A stretch of 52,000 nt of DNA from Tubulanus polymorphus (Eukaryota > Nemertea > Palaeonemertea > Tubulaniformes > Tubulanidae), in NCBI RefSeq assembly GCF_964204645.1, contig NW_027437481.1:1-52000 (forward strand), given 5' to 3'. The translations under genes were made by a program, and so were the position numbers. The notes below the pieces were generated by a model that was not told where the DNA came from, made no database searches, and saw nothing but the letters and a program-made list of their open reading frames with translations. Shown here piece after piece: positions 1 to 10,239 of this stretch; the first letter of the stretch is position 1; every line of letters starts with the position of its first letter.

Positions 1-2
1 GC

Positions 3-1670
3 GGGAGGAGAAAAATTAGGAGAGATAGGGCAAAGGCCTATAGAACGATTGCCGATTTAGATGCAAAATTAACTGCAGCCAAAAAGCAGAAAGACCGGTA
101 TAAAAAGCGATGGTCAAGACTACGCGTTAAATCTAACGAAGCGAAAGATCAAACTGGTACTCCACGTGGAAAATCTAGACAGCTTTTTAAAAAGATCCGA
201 AAGGGTGATAAAACATGTCAACGGAAAGTACTCTTCCAGACTTCGATAGTTCATGAAATTCGGGAAAAATATAAGAGTAGCCGAAAACAAAGTGACAGAG
301 CCATGTTTAAAAGAATAACGAGCGATGGTTTGATAAAGAAATATAAACTGAAAAAACTGTTGAAAGAATCCACCGCAATTAACCAATCCAGAAAGTGTAA
401 AAGTGTCAGGCAAAGTCGGGCCAATGGAAACATGTGGTCCCGTATTAGAAATTTCTATGAACGAGATGATGTGAGTAGGATGATGCCGGGTAAGAAAGAC
501 AACATCACCAGAAGAAAGATCCGAAAGCAGAAACGAGTTCTGTCTGAACATATTTATATACTACATAAAAAATTTCTGTATGAAAATCCTGGCCAAACTC
601 TTAGTTACTCGGCATTTTGCAAGATGCGCCCGTTTTGGGTGGTCATTCCCACTCAACGGGATAGGGAAACCTGTGCCTGCAAAAGACACTCAAATATCGA
701 TTTAATGGTCATGAGCTTGGATGCAGAAGGAGCGTTGCCCTCAAACGTGCCCACAAACCACGTTGACCAACTCGTTTGTGACAAGAATCAAAAGGAATGC
801 ATGTATGGCACTTGTCTAAAGTGCGTCGGCAAACGCTTGCCTACATTAGACCATCGTAAATTCGATCTAATGAAGAAGGTTTCATATGAACAATGGGTAA
901 CGAAGACCAATGAAAATAATAAGAAAGTCACCACCAAAGCGAACAAAGTGGAAGAGCTGTATGATTTTCATTCTAGGTATGAAACGGAGTTAAAGCCGCG
1001 ATTTTCAACCCATCTGTTCAACATATCTCACCAATATCAATCGCTCAGAAAGTTAAAACAAATTATATCCGAAGAGGAAGCTGTCATACATGTAGACTTT
1101 TCTGAGAATTACGCTTGTAAATATGGTACCGAAATACAAAGTGTACATTTTGGCGGCTCGCACAAGCAGGCCACCCTCCACACAGGGATAGTATACACTC
1201 GACTACGCACCCAGGCATTCTGTAGCGTATCCGAGTCTACGCGCCATGACCCGGCAGCCATATGGGCTCACTTAAAACCAGTATTGAAAGAATTGAAACA
1301 GACTGACCCACGAATCAAATCATTGCACTTTGTCACGGACGGACCAACAACACAATATAGAAGTAAAAATAATTTCTACCTTGCTTCAGCCATTCCCCGT
1401 ACCCATGGCTTTGAAAACGTTAGCTGGAATTTCCTGGAGGCCGGGCACGGGAAAGGAGCGGCAGATCGGGTCGGGGGTACATTAAAAAGAATAGCAGACG
1501 GTCTTATTGTACATGGAAAAGATATTCCAGATGCAAAGTCGTTGTACGAAACATTATCGTCTGGCCAGGGTGTAAAGATGTACTTCGTCAGTCAAGATGA
1601 TATCAACAAAATTGATCCAATGATACCAGAAAACTTATCAACTATTAAAGGCACGATGAAAATTCATCAG
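3..1670 (+). CDS. DDE-type transposase-like protein, 5'-partial, main exon
   Basis: The frame is open from the window edge; the first internal ATG is at 303, but the 100 codons before it are also open and strongly basic (many K/R, coiled-coil-like), so the protein probably starts outside the window. Counting from base 3, a Cys/His-rich stretch (CACKRH, then CMYGTCLKC) lies near residues 225-280, followed by three acidic motifs typical of an RNase H-like DDE core: VDFSENY (D about 365), TDGPTTQY (D about 446) and LEAGHGKGAADRVGG (E about 479). The GHGKG motif recurs, as I recall, in a large set of uncharacterised metazoan proteins; I cannot name the superfamily with certainty. The reading frame stops at 1700, but CAG|GTAATC at 1670/1671 is a plausible phase-0 donor after the KIHQ motif, and a matching C-terminal domain lies at 3121-3594. 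No internal stop or frameshift is seen, so this may be a recent or domesticated copy. Confidence 0.75.
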
Positions 1671-1727
1671 GTAATCAATGACACATTTCTTGTGTCCTAG
1701 CTGAAATGCATTCGAAATATGGTAATT

Positions 1728-1949
1728 AGGCTAAAAAATTGATACCTTGTTTCTCCATTCTGCTTAGCTTAAAAATTGACCCGGCCGGCCGCCTATCTAC
1801 CCTGTACATTAATTTTTTTTTAAATTATGATCAATTTTACCATAACAGACCCGGCCGCTATAGAAATGATCTGATTACTAATTTTATTATATTTTAACAA
1901 AAATGGCCCGGCCGCTGCGGAGAAACAAGGTATCATTTTTGTTTAGCCT
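1728..1949. mobile_element. 222-bp inverted-repeat miniature element with 5-bp target duplication
   Basis: The two ends are inverted copies of about 30 bp that begin AGGCTAA and contain GATACCTTGTTTCTCC (left 1728-1756, right 1919-1949). TAATT is found directly outside both ends (1723-1727 and 1950-1954), as expected for a 5-bp target-site duplication. The interior is noncoding and contains CCCGGCCG three times. It lies in the presumed intron of the transposase-like gene. Confidence 0.6.
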
Positions 1950-3120
1950 TAATTCCAGATACTCAATTGCATAGACCGTACGGGTGAATTATGTAAGCGC
2001 TGCGAGTGGAGTGTAAATTCCAATTGTTTCTTTTTAGTTAGTATTTGGTGACGAACCGGGTACACTATTTCATAGAGAAGTCAGCTGTTTCTATCAGGGC
2101 AGTAATCCGGTGAAATGCTCATGTTTCGGGCTTCGCTTCTCATCCTTGTTTCCAGTGAAAAGTACACCATCGCAAGGTAGGCTAGTTTTTTTAAAGCCAT
2201 ATTTGATCTAATTTATTTAAGAATGAACAATTCTTTCGAGCCAAGGGTTGAAATTAGATGCTGTGTGACGGAAAATAATGGTACATTGTACTCAACACTG
2301 ATATTTAAAGGCAATAAACGTTATCGTCGCCAATACGGTCTCAAAGACAGAAATTACCAGACTCCCAATCTTGCTTGCATTCGTTCAGCTCTCATTTTCT
2401 CTCAGTGTTCAATGCAACATCCAGTGGAGGCACAAAACACCAAACATTTATTTTTATCTATTCTGTACACAAAAAGTATTGGATTCAGTATTTTATGATA
2501 CACAAACAATAATTACACTCCATCCCTAAGCCTATAAAACGTATGTGTGCATTTGGTTGATACCTTGTTTCTCATCAAATCGCGAAGCCGCCCGCGTCAC
2601 CCCCGATAGCCAAAATAGAAAGAAAATAATAAAGTACGAAACCCGCATGAGATTGCTTATGGTCGTCTCTTTCTTTTTAAAATAAAACCTCACGCGCGTG
2701 ATTACGCGTTGTACAGTCGTCTTTTTCATGCATGTCGTTTTTAGCGATAATTTGTAGTAAATTGTGTCGTAGTACTGTATTTATTGAACATTTTCATTTT
2801 TCTATGATGTACTGGAGCATGTCAAAATTTTTGAGTAGAAGAGATCTTCAGTAAGTTGTGTTCTTATGTCTTGTCCACTTGACCTTCTATGGATCTTGTC
2901 TCTGAAAAGAAAAACTCCCATGGTGCTTGTCTCAGTATAAGTATTATACAAGGAATACTTTTTTGTATTTGAAAAGAAAAAACACCGCCCACGTATCCTT
3001 GGAAAATATGGAAACACGAGTTTATTTCCACTTTTTTATTTTTAAAATACAATGTACTCATAAACAAAAGATTTGTCCGCCCATGTCATGTTTAGAAATG
3101 ACGTTTGGGTGATAAACAAG
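1950..3120 (+). other. Presumed intron between transposase exons, with a second inverted motif pair
   Basis: No convincing coding sequence is seen. GTTGATACCTTGTTTCTC occurs at 2556-2573 and its reverse complement core AAACAAGGTATCAAC at 3114-3128, so this 0.57-kb stretch is bracketed by the same motif that ends the 222-bp element. Flanking duplications are not evident for this pair. A 91-codon open frame at 2223-2498 resembles nothing I know. Confidence 0.4.
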
Positions 3121-3594
3121 GTATCAACTTTGAAGGGCCATTTCTATCCTAGTAGAGAAAATCCTGATAGGGTTAAATTTTTCGAATATCTTTCAGGATC
3201 GACAGGATCAGGCTTGCAAGCTACTGAAAATTGTGCTGTTGACAATGGATCCACTGTGGATGAAAGTGGGTCTTCCATCTCTGACGAGACCGATCCGTCT
3301 TCATGTATAATTCCGGTTTTGCATGCTGACGAGAACGTTATCGGGAAGTGGTGTGTGGTCCGATACGATGGAACCCTTTATCCTGGAATAATTCAAGATG
3401 TTGACGATGACTGCGTAGAAGTAAAGTCTATGTCAAAAATTGGTCCTAACCGATATTTTTGGCCTCTTAGGGACGATGTTATTTGGTATGATTACGATGA
3501 TGTAATAAGCTTGATAAATGAACCTAGACATGTCACAAGTAGACACGTTGAGGTCGACAAAGACATATGGGTTAAGATTTGTGATAAAGCTTAA
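3121..3594 (+). CDS. Probable C-terminal exon of the transposase-like gene (SH3/Tudor-like domain)
   Basis: An open frame runs to TAA at 3592-3594 with an acidic, Ser-rich linker and then a compact domain: GKWCVVRYDGTLYPG, CVEVKSMSKIG, FWPLRDDVIWYDYDDV. The small barrel-like pattern (V-x-YDG-x-YPG, then W-P-x-R-D-x-x-W) is what I recall at the C terminus of metazoan proteins carrying the GHGKG transposase-like core. If AAG|GTATCA at 3120/3121 is the acceptor, the phase (0) matches the donor after codon 1668-1670. The acceptor lacks a good pyrimidine tract, so the exact start is uncertain; another AG at 3070 would enter a frame that stops at about 3110. The same reading frame is open a little further 5'. 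Confidence 0.6.
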   Translation, partial: VSTLKGHFYPSRENPDRVKFFEYLSGSTGSGLQATENCAVDNGSTVDESGSSISDETDPSSCIIPVLHADENVIGKWCVVRYDGTLYPGIIQDVDDDCVEVKSMSKIGPNRYFWPLRDDVIWYDYDDVISLINEPRHVTSRHVEVDKDIWVKICDKA

Positions 3595-3780
3595 TTAGTA
3601 TAGAATATTGTGTCATAGAATTGTCTGAGAATTTGCATTTAATACGGTAGATCGTGTTATTCTTTTATTGTCAGTTCCGTTAGAGAATGTTTAAAGTTTA
3701 GAATTTTTAATGTTAACAAAACCTTTAACGAATATATTTCTCGTTTTTAACACTTAATTTCGTCTGATTCTCACTTTTTT

Positions 3781-4202
3781 CATCTCCGTCACAGAGAGAT
3801 CATGGAATGTTCATCTCCGTCACGTAAATTCATCTCCGTTACGATGAACAAAAATAGATTTTCTCAAGTAATGGAAATACTTATGTAAACAGAAATTGCA
3901 TGACAAAATAGAATGAAATAAACGTATTTCAGTGACAATGGCATGATTTAATTTTTTGTTAACAGACATGTGAAAATAACTCTACAATATGCTTAAAACG
4001 GTTGCTTACTATAAATTACCATACTCCTTAACTTTGGCCCAAAAATACTCCACTTATGAAAATCGACATAATATTTGGATTACATCTGAAATATTGTGTT
4101 CTTAAATTACTCTAATGAAGTAATCTTATTATATGGATAGTTCTCGAGGAATGGATTATAGGCAATATTTATTCAATTATGGATAACCGTGACGGAGATG
4201 AA
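3781..4202. repeat. Inverted-repeat bounded segment with TTCATCTCCGTCACG termini
   Basis: CATCTCCGTCAC occurs at 3781-3792; the fuller word TTCATCTCCGTCACG occurs at 3810-3824 and, with one change, at 3829-3843. Its exact reverse complement lies at 4188-4202. The interior is AT-rich and noncoding. The layout suggests a miniature inverted-repeat element of about 0.4 kb; no clear target duplication was found. Confidence 0.45.
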
Positions 4203-4380
4203 TAGGGTCGTGACGCCATCTGTTATAGTGACGTCATAGAGGTCAGTTAAAGGTCATTCAGCACTGCTGAGCAATGTTAGTGGGAGAGTTTTATCTTAAA
4301 TTACAAAAAATAGTATTTGTTCATGAAACTCTGAAACAAAAATATAGTGAAGTACTAACTACAAGTTTTCACATTTAGCG

Positions 4381-5417
4381 GAGAATGACCCAGTTAGCGA
4401 TTCGTTCATCAACGAGATATTAAAATTCAAATCGGTTCATTCCCTTTCGCATTTCGAAGAGCTGTACCGTTTGATTCAACGAGCTGAAAATCTTCTGAAC
4501 CGCGACGAAATACGTATAAGTAGCGATTTAGATAATTCGACGACAATAGCGCAAATCGAGGCGAAGTTCGATACGAAAGATAAGGAACGTTGGGCTAGAT
4601 TCCAGTTGCAGAACTCTATTGATCCTAGCCTGGAGGAGCTTTTAAAGTTCATGAAATTCGAAATTGATGTAAAGCGGCGAGCAGGAGATCCGATAAGAGC
4701 AGAAAACTTTAAGTTGTCTACACTAAGCAAACCCGCGTCGGGGAAAATCCTGATGGCGACTGAGTTGGTAACTTCTTCTAACGCAGGTAACACGCAAGCA
4801 GTCGCTAGGAACAACAACTCCAGCATTCAAACAGTAAGGAAAGTCAGCGTATGCTGGGTTTGCACGGCGAACGATTCGCATCCGCCCGCAGACTGTCCAA
4901 AGTTTATTGCGATGGATCCGAATCAGCGATTGTCGCTAGTTAGGCAAAAGCGAGTGTGTTGGTTTTGCTTAAAGTTTCATAGGTTCAACGTGCCTTGTCG
5001 GGGGCGTAAACAATGCGATAAAACCGACACCGCAGGAGTTCGATGTAAATATTACCATCACTCTCTCTTACATTGGGCAGATTTCACGAGAGCGTCAAAT
5101 AGTTCAACCACCCCAGTAACCAATATGTTACAGGCGGTCTCAGTGAGCATGGAGGGGTTGTCACCTGTCATCAACGCGACGATCATTAATCCTCAGAACT
5201 TGAGAAGACAAGCCTCACTTTCATCGATAGCGGAGCGACTCTCTCACTTATTAAAGAGGATACTGCGAATTCTTTGCACCTACCGTCAGTGCCAATATCC
5301 GTGAGTATTGGCAAAGTCGGTGGCGAGAAAGAGTTACTTCATACTAAAAAGTACTCGTTATTGGTGCGTCCGATCAATGGTAGAACTGCGTATAAATTGG
5401 AAGCTGTCGGGATACCA
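4381..5417 (+). pseudogene. BEL/Pao-type LTR retrotransposon relic: gag, zinc knuckles, protease
   Basis: The first frame reads as a BEL/Pao Gag: LSHFEELYRLIQRAE near the start, then a Cys/His block from about 4852 (CWVC, ADCPKF, CWFC, HHSLLH) with the multi-knuckle spacing typical of this superfamily. About 100 bp later the protein signal moves to another frame (shift near 5190-5205), where an aspartic-protease active site FIDSGATLSLIK is read at 5220-5255 (catalytic Asp codon 5226-5228), followed by the usual post-protease VRPINGRTAYKLEAVGIP stretch. Reverse transcriptase, integrase and LTRs are not found. The frameshift and truncation make it a dead fragment. The protease frame continues without a stop into Harbinger nuclease sequence at about 5418. 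Confidence 0.8.
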
Positions 5418-5685
5418 GTGTCAACAGCCTCCGTTTCAAGAATCATAACTAACGTTACAGAAGCACTGAACGAGCTAGTCCCTGTATTCGTCAGATGGCC
5501 CACTACTGATGCCGAACGTCGAGAAGTAAATCAAGGCTTTCAAGCTCTTGCGGGTTTCCCAGCAGTCATAGGATGTATAGACTGCACTCATATTCGTATA
5601 CAAAGACCCCATGAACATGAAGCTGATTACGTTAACCGTAAAGGTTATCATTCAATTAATGTGCAAGAAGTCTGTATTCATAAAG
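5418..5685 (+). CDS. Harbinger (PIF/Harbinger, HARBI1-like) transposase relic, exon A
   Basis: The translation matches the DDE_Tnp_4/HARBI1 nuclease: VSTASVSRII, FVRWPTTDAERREV, AGFPAVIGCIDCTHIRIQRP, DYVNRKGYHSINVQ. The first catalytic Asp is codon 5580-5582 (CIDCTHI). The exon ends in phase 1 at AAAG|GTACAG (5685/5686), and joining to 6209 restores a Gly and the family continuation. The 5' part of the transposase (and its partner Myb-like gene) is missing; upstream is BEL/Pao protease sequence in the same frame, so the left border (about 5400-5425) is inferred from similarity alone. Part of a gene broken by truncation and by a frameshift in exon C. Confidence 0.8.
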
Positions 5686-6208
5686 GTACAGAGCCATTTT
5701 ATTTCTACGTTCTTACCTTATCATTATATTATTCCACAGATCGAAAATACCGGTAATCCAAATGATGAAATGTTTTAACCTTATCATGACTCTGCCTGTA
5801 TGAAACTAACAATTTGTTTGAACAAAATTGTACCTAATCCGGGTACCTAATACTTTCTAAGTTGAAATCAGTGCAAAACAATATTATTGATTGATCTGTT
5901 GGCCTACTTCAATCAGCTGGTCGATTGCTCATGTTTGGGAGAATAGCTTAATTAGTTAAAAATGCGTGTTTTTTTAATAGCCTTAGGTCATATAGGCCTA
6001 TCAAACAGTATAATAAAGAGGGAACGTGGGTATAACCCCAGAGAATTTCCAAAATTACATCTTTCTAGAGATGATATCCAAGCCACTCCTGGCCAAAGAT
6101 TTTTGGATCCGCATCTGAAATAAGCATTTTCCTTGATGTAAATTGAATTATTTTTTCTGGTTCTTGTTATAGACCAATCATTTTTCAATCTAAGATCATT
6201 GTTTTTAG
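5686..6208 (+). other. Intron 1 of the Harbinger transposase relic
   Basis: GT at 5686 and AG at 6207-6208 (TTTTTAG) bound a noncoding AT-rich stretch. Nothing else is recognised in it. Confidence 0.6.
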
Positions 6209-6287
6209 GTATATTTACTAATTTGTCAGCGAAATGGCCTGGGGCAACTCATGATTCACACATTTTTCGAACCTCCGGAATTGGACA
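6209..6287 (+). CDS. Harbinger transposase relic, exon B
   Basis: A short exon too small to stand out as an open frame. It reads IFTNLSAKWPGATHDSHIF and supplies the second catalytic Asp (codon 6253-6255, in THDS). It enters in phase 1 after TTTTTAG and leaves in phase 2 at a consensus donor, ACA|GTAAGT (6287/6288). The splice phases on both sides match exons A and C. Confidence 0.75.
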
Positions 6288-6674
6288 GTAAGTTTTGAAG
6301 ATTTATTTAATTTCTATTCTTGACTCAAGTTATGGATTTGATTCTATAATATCTTTTAAATGTGTTTGGGGTTTTAAACTTACATTTATTTTATTTATTT
6401 TATTTAACTTATTTTTTGATTTTGTTAAAACTCAAATTTTTAGCAGAATATAAACCATATTCTATCTTTGAAATACATCAAATCATATCTATATAATGAA
6501 TTTTATTAATCAATATTCAACTTAGCTTCTTTGAAAATTTACAAAACAGCTGTGATGGGAAAGTGGCGGCGAAATAATAAGAGCCAAAATGGGAATAGAT
6601 AAGGGGCGAAACCGGAATAAACAATTCAATACGCCTAGTTAAATTATTAATAGTTAATATTTTAAACGTTGTAG
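6288..6674 (+). other. Intron 2 of the Harbinger transposase relic
   Basis: GTAAGT donor at 6288 and GTTGTAG acceptor ending at 6674. AT-rich, noncoding. Confidence 0.6.
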
Positions 6675-7084
6675 GTATCTCGAAATGAATCATCACGCTA
6701 TCAACGGTGTTTTGTTGGCGAACAGTGGCTATGCCTTGCGACCATATATGATGACACCATATTTCCGTCCCGTGGGTCGCAGCCAAGCAGCGCTTTAATG
6801 GGTCACATACTGGAACGCGAGTATCCATCGAACAATCATTTGGAGTCTTGAAGAGACGATTCATGTGTCTGCATAATGAAATAAGGATGAAGCCTGAGAA
6901 AGTGTGCAAAATTGTAGCCGCCTGTGTTGTTCTACACAACATTGCAAAACTCCGTAATGAGCCTTTCGAGGATGTTAGATTGGCCGATGAAAATGGTGCA
7001 CCCGAACAACTTCACTTTGAAGCCCAAGACGATCTGGCAGGTGCTGATGTGCGAAATCGTATTACAGAACAATATTTCAATTAG
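6675..7084 (+). pseudogene. Harbinger transposase relic, exon C with one frameshift
   Basis: After the acceptor the frame reads HAINGVLLANSGYALRPYMMTPY, a hallmark of HARBI1-like proteins. Between about 6745 and 6780 the homology moves by one base into the next frame and continues as RFNGSHTGTR, IEQSFGVLKRRF (third acidic catalytic residue, Glu codon 6830-6832) and VCKIVAACVVLHNIAK, ending at TAG 7082-7084. All three catalytic acids are therefore still encoded, but in two frames. The shift equals one extra base in the genomic sequence, by mutation or by sequencing error. Confidence 0.75.
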
Positions 7085-7296
7085 TGATTAGTGAATACCA
7101 GGAACAGTTTAACACTCATACACTGGATAAACTTTGATACTCACAAGAGCAAGCTTTCACCTACATTCTGTAGGCATCGTCAGGCTTAATGTGACGTCAT
7201 CAGATGTTGTTGATGTGACGTCACAGCCGGATCTCGTCAGCTGGTCTGTGAAGGCTCCCGCGCGCCATCTGCTGCCTTAAGGACCCCTGTGAAGCT
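7085..7296. other. No gene seen; TGACGTCA words
   Basis: The sequence after the Harbinger stop contains two TGTGACGTCA words (about 7190-7230). These resemble CRE/ATF sites but are isolated; no coding sequence or structured repeat is seen. Confidence 0.3.
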
Positions 7297-7383
7297 GGCT
7301 CCCGGTTCCCGGTTCCTTATTCGGCTCCCGATTGAAAATGCTTTTGAACCGGGAGCCGAATCGGGAACCGGGAACCGGGAGCC
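7297..7383. repeat. GC-rich 34-bp near-perfect palindrome (cruciform/hairpin)
   Basis: Arms 7297-7330 and 7350-7383 are reverse complements at 32 of 34 positions with a 19-nt loop. Each arm is itself made of repeated GGCTCCCGGTTCCC-like words, and a partial third word (CAGCTCCCGATTC) follows at about 7396. Confidence 0.85.
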
Positions 7384-7406
7384 GGCTACTGGTTCAGCTC
7401 CCGATT

Positions 7407-7490
7407 CAAAATGTGAAGCTGGCTACTTATTCGCCAGGTGGCGCTGGTATACACCATACCTTAGTCCAGACATTTTACGTAACTATGTCT
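7407..7490 (+). repeat. Duplicated segment, copy 1 (partner at 8178-8259)
   Basis: A 27-bp stretch at 7407-7433 (core GTGAAGCTGGCTACTTATTC) is identical to 8178-8204, and a second shared word TACGTAACTATGTCT follows about 45 bp later in both places. Confidence 0.6.
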
Positions 7491-7499
7491 ACTCTGCTG

Positions 7500-8177
7500 A
7501 TAAACAAACTCGACCTCGACCTTGACAAGAAATCGCCAGGTGATGCCGCGCGAGCCAATCCAGACGTCTAAACACGATTGCGTACGCGACCGCGAGAGCG
7601 GTCAGCTGTATGTAGCTATACGTCAGTAAACTGCGTCTATTAATAACATAACTTGGTTTAAGAACGTGCGTATTGCTCGGTCGTTTTTCTCGTCACCGAA
7701 TCGACTTCTTCATATGTTATTCGCCTCTTTAATCATTTAATCAATAAACCATCGATTGTTCCCGAGCTATAGGGTATTGATTAGTCAGCACTGAAAGGGT
7801 TAACTGAAAGTTTTCTAACGAAAGTTATCGAATCCCCAAGAAAACAATATCTGCAAGCCCATGAAATTGTAAGATATAAAATAAACAGACGCTTTCTGCC
7901 CGCCGTATAAATCACAAATCACCCTTCATGCAGGGTAAATCCATTGTCAAAGATGAAAAAACAATCACTTCAATATTCTATTAAACTTAATATTTTCCTA
8001 TCTATCAAATTCCATAGAAAACATAAAAGAACATTTTTCTCATCCCTAAACCGAAAATAGCTGGAGATGAGAGCGCACACAAAATTCTAATCCAATAGTT
8101 ACCACGGTTGCATGGTAAAACAGTGAGACCACTAACATTGGCGCAGAGATAAGATGGTTGTTTAGACGTCTCAATTG
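7500..8177. other. No gene seen
   Basis: Unique-looking noncoding sequence with many stops in all frames. No repeat partner inside the window was noticed. Confidence 0.3.
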
Positions 8178-8259
8178 CAAAATGTGAAGCTGGCTACTTA
8201 TTCGATTCGACTCTATTGCGGACAGCAGGTAAACATAATTACGTAACTATGTCTGCTGA
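8178..8259 (+). repeat. Duplicated segment, copy 2 (partner at 7407-7490)
   Basis: Shares the 27-bp identical stretch and the TACGTAACTATGTCTGCTGA tail with copy 1. The GC-rich palindrome that precedes copy 1 is absent here. Confidence 0.6.
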
Positions 8260-8427
8260 AATGAGTGCAACCCAAAACCCATTTGTTTTGCTGCTTCACT
8301 GGCGAATTGTGTGTACTTAAATTTCAGGTTAATTGATATTTGATAAAAACTCAAAACTTAATGTTCAATACTTAAAACAAAGAATGTTAAACATCTCACA
8401 GGTATAGCGATTACGACTTAGGGGCAG

Positions 8428-8770
8428 CGCGTAAAGTACGTACGCTTGACTTCGGGGTATTTCTAACCCCCTTCCCCGTGTATGCCCTCTGTACGTTTTT
8501 TTATAACCCCCTTGCGTACAAACTTCTATGAATGATCCCCCTCCCTGTAAAAGCGAATTTTTCAAAATTCATCAGGATTGGATATTTGTAAAAATCATAT
8601 TGTGTTTCGTGCACAGCACAAAGAATGTACAATAAACATTAAACCTCCCCCTTAGAAAAGTATGTACGCTTTGATCTCACCCCTTCCTTACCCCTGTATG
8701 TTTTTGTATTGATTTCTGAAAACCCCTCCCCCTACATGCGTACACTGTATTTTATGCACAGCCCCCTACT
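8428..8770. repeat. C-run repeat with two related blocks
   Basis: Two blocks (about 8428-8540 and 8645-8770) share GTACGCTT, runs such as ACCCCCTTCCCC, and GTACGTTTTTTTA/GTATGTTTTTG. This looks like a divergent dispersed repeat. No protein is recognised on either strand. Confidence 0.4.
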
Positions 8771-9216
8771 CAAAAAGTTTTTAAATGTGGCATATAATGC
8801 ATTGCGCCGATTGATCATTAAAGCAACGAGTTAGCAATTTATTGGTTATGCGATTGACTGGCTAATTAGATCCAATGGGGAACCATCGGAATGGGGTACC
8901 CACAAAACCAGTAGGTTGCTCGTTTTCAAAATTAGTTCTTTGAACTGGATTTTTTTACTCCTGAATCGATATATTATCACAGCACTCACCAAATATGAAA
9001 TACTTTCATTCTTCTAAACAGTTTTCGATATTGTTTTCATAAATAATTGATTCATTTTGAAGAAAATTTCATTCAGATTTAATTGAAATGTAGAAGGAAA
9101 TAGAACGCGGACGACCAACTATCTACTAGCAAACCTGGCGGATCCTCGCCTGCCATAAGTGGAATCCTCGATTGCCACAGCAGCGCGGGTAAAATGATCA
9201 CGTGGACAAATTAACT
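8771..9216. other. No gene seen
   Basis: AT-rich noncoding sequence. Nothing recognised. Confidence 0.3.
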
Positions 9217-9268
9217 CAATCGTCATCAATCATCATCAATCAATCATCATCAATCATCATCAATCATA
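9217..9268 (+). repeat. ATC/AATC microsatellite
   Basis: Alternating CATCAAT and CATCATCAAT units repeat for about 50 bp. Confidence 0.8.
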
Positions 9269-9319
9269 GTACTGATGTAGCTTGTACAGATAAAAGAGTT
9301 ATATTTACGTTCAGGCCAA

Positions 9320-9890
9320 ATGAAATCATTTGATACCAGACATGACTAAGTGGTTTCCGAAACAGATCCATATAGCTATGTGGTCAGTATTGGTCAATAT
9401 TTGTACAGTTGAAAAGTTGTTAGGCCTAGATGAACCCCCACACCATTTGACACCAAACACGACTGTGTTGCTTCTAAAATATGTGGTCAGTATTGGTCAA
9501 ACATTGGTCAGTTAAATAGTTGTTAGATCATAGCCTGCACCATATCTAGTCGCTCGACGCCCAAACACGATTTCATTGCTTACTAATACTAAACACATAA
9601 ATTACTTACGGTGGGTTCTGGTTAGCACTGGTAACTGGTCAGTACTGTCCGGCATTGGTTAGTTAAACAATTTTTAGATTAATGTCCACATCATATCTAG
9701 TTATTTGACACCAAACAACTTTATTGATTGCAGAACAAATAATTTACTATATGGCTAGGCCTACTGGTCATGCATTGGTCAGCTAATAGACAAGATCCAC
9801 GGCACGAGTTAAATGATACCAAACATGAATGGATTGTGTCGTTTCGAAAATTTATCTGTTGGTTTATTTGTGGTCAGCCCATGGTTCGTT
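9320..9890 (+). repeat. Degenerate tandem repeat, about five units of 100-150 bp
   Basis: Each unit starts with a form of TTTGACACCAAACACGA, passes through TGGTCAGTATTGGTCA and ends with GTTAGATC...CACCATATCTAGT. Starts are near 9330, 9450, 9555, 9705 and 9815. Units differ in length and are strongly diverged, so this is an old array. Confidence 0.55.
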
Positions 9891-10239
9891 AGGTTCTTTT
9901 TTGCGGGCATTTTATCTCGAACACCGAAAGACTAAATTACTAATTAATTCAACAGATCATTAGGAAATGAATATCAGTGTTTAACTAATAGTCCTTGGTC
10001 TGAATAAAATGTCTCTGGTATGGCTGCTATGGTACTTGGAATCATGTCCCTAACTGTACGCCGTACTGTATCTTTGTACTGTATCTCTTTATTTTCACTA
10101 CTAGGCCTACCGTAATTGACTATGATGTTTTCAAGTGGTCTTAAGTACCGCAAATAGCCGAAAGTCGTTGATTTATGTGAAATTTACATACAGCGCCACC
10201 AGTTGGTAGTAAAACTAACCCGAGCAATACGGGTGTTAA

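Noticed and set aside
2223-2498. 91-codon open frame
   Set aside because: No recognisable family, no promoter or splice context, lies in presumed intron.
7190-7235. CRE-type promoter from two TGACGTCA words
   Set aside because: No gene start nearby, and such palindromes are expected occasionally; no further support.
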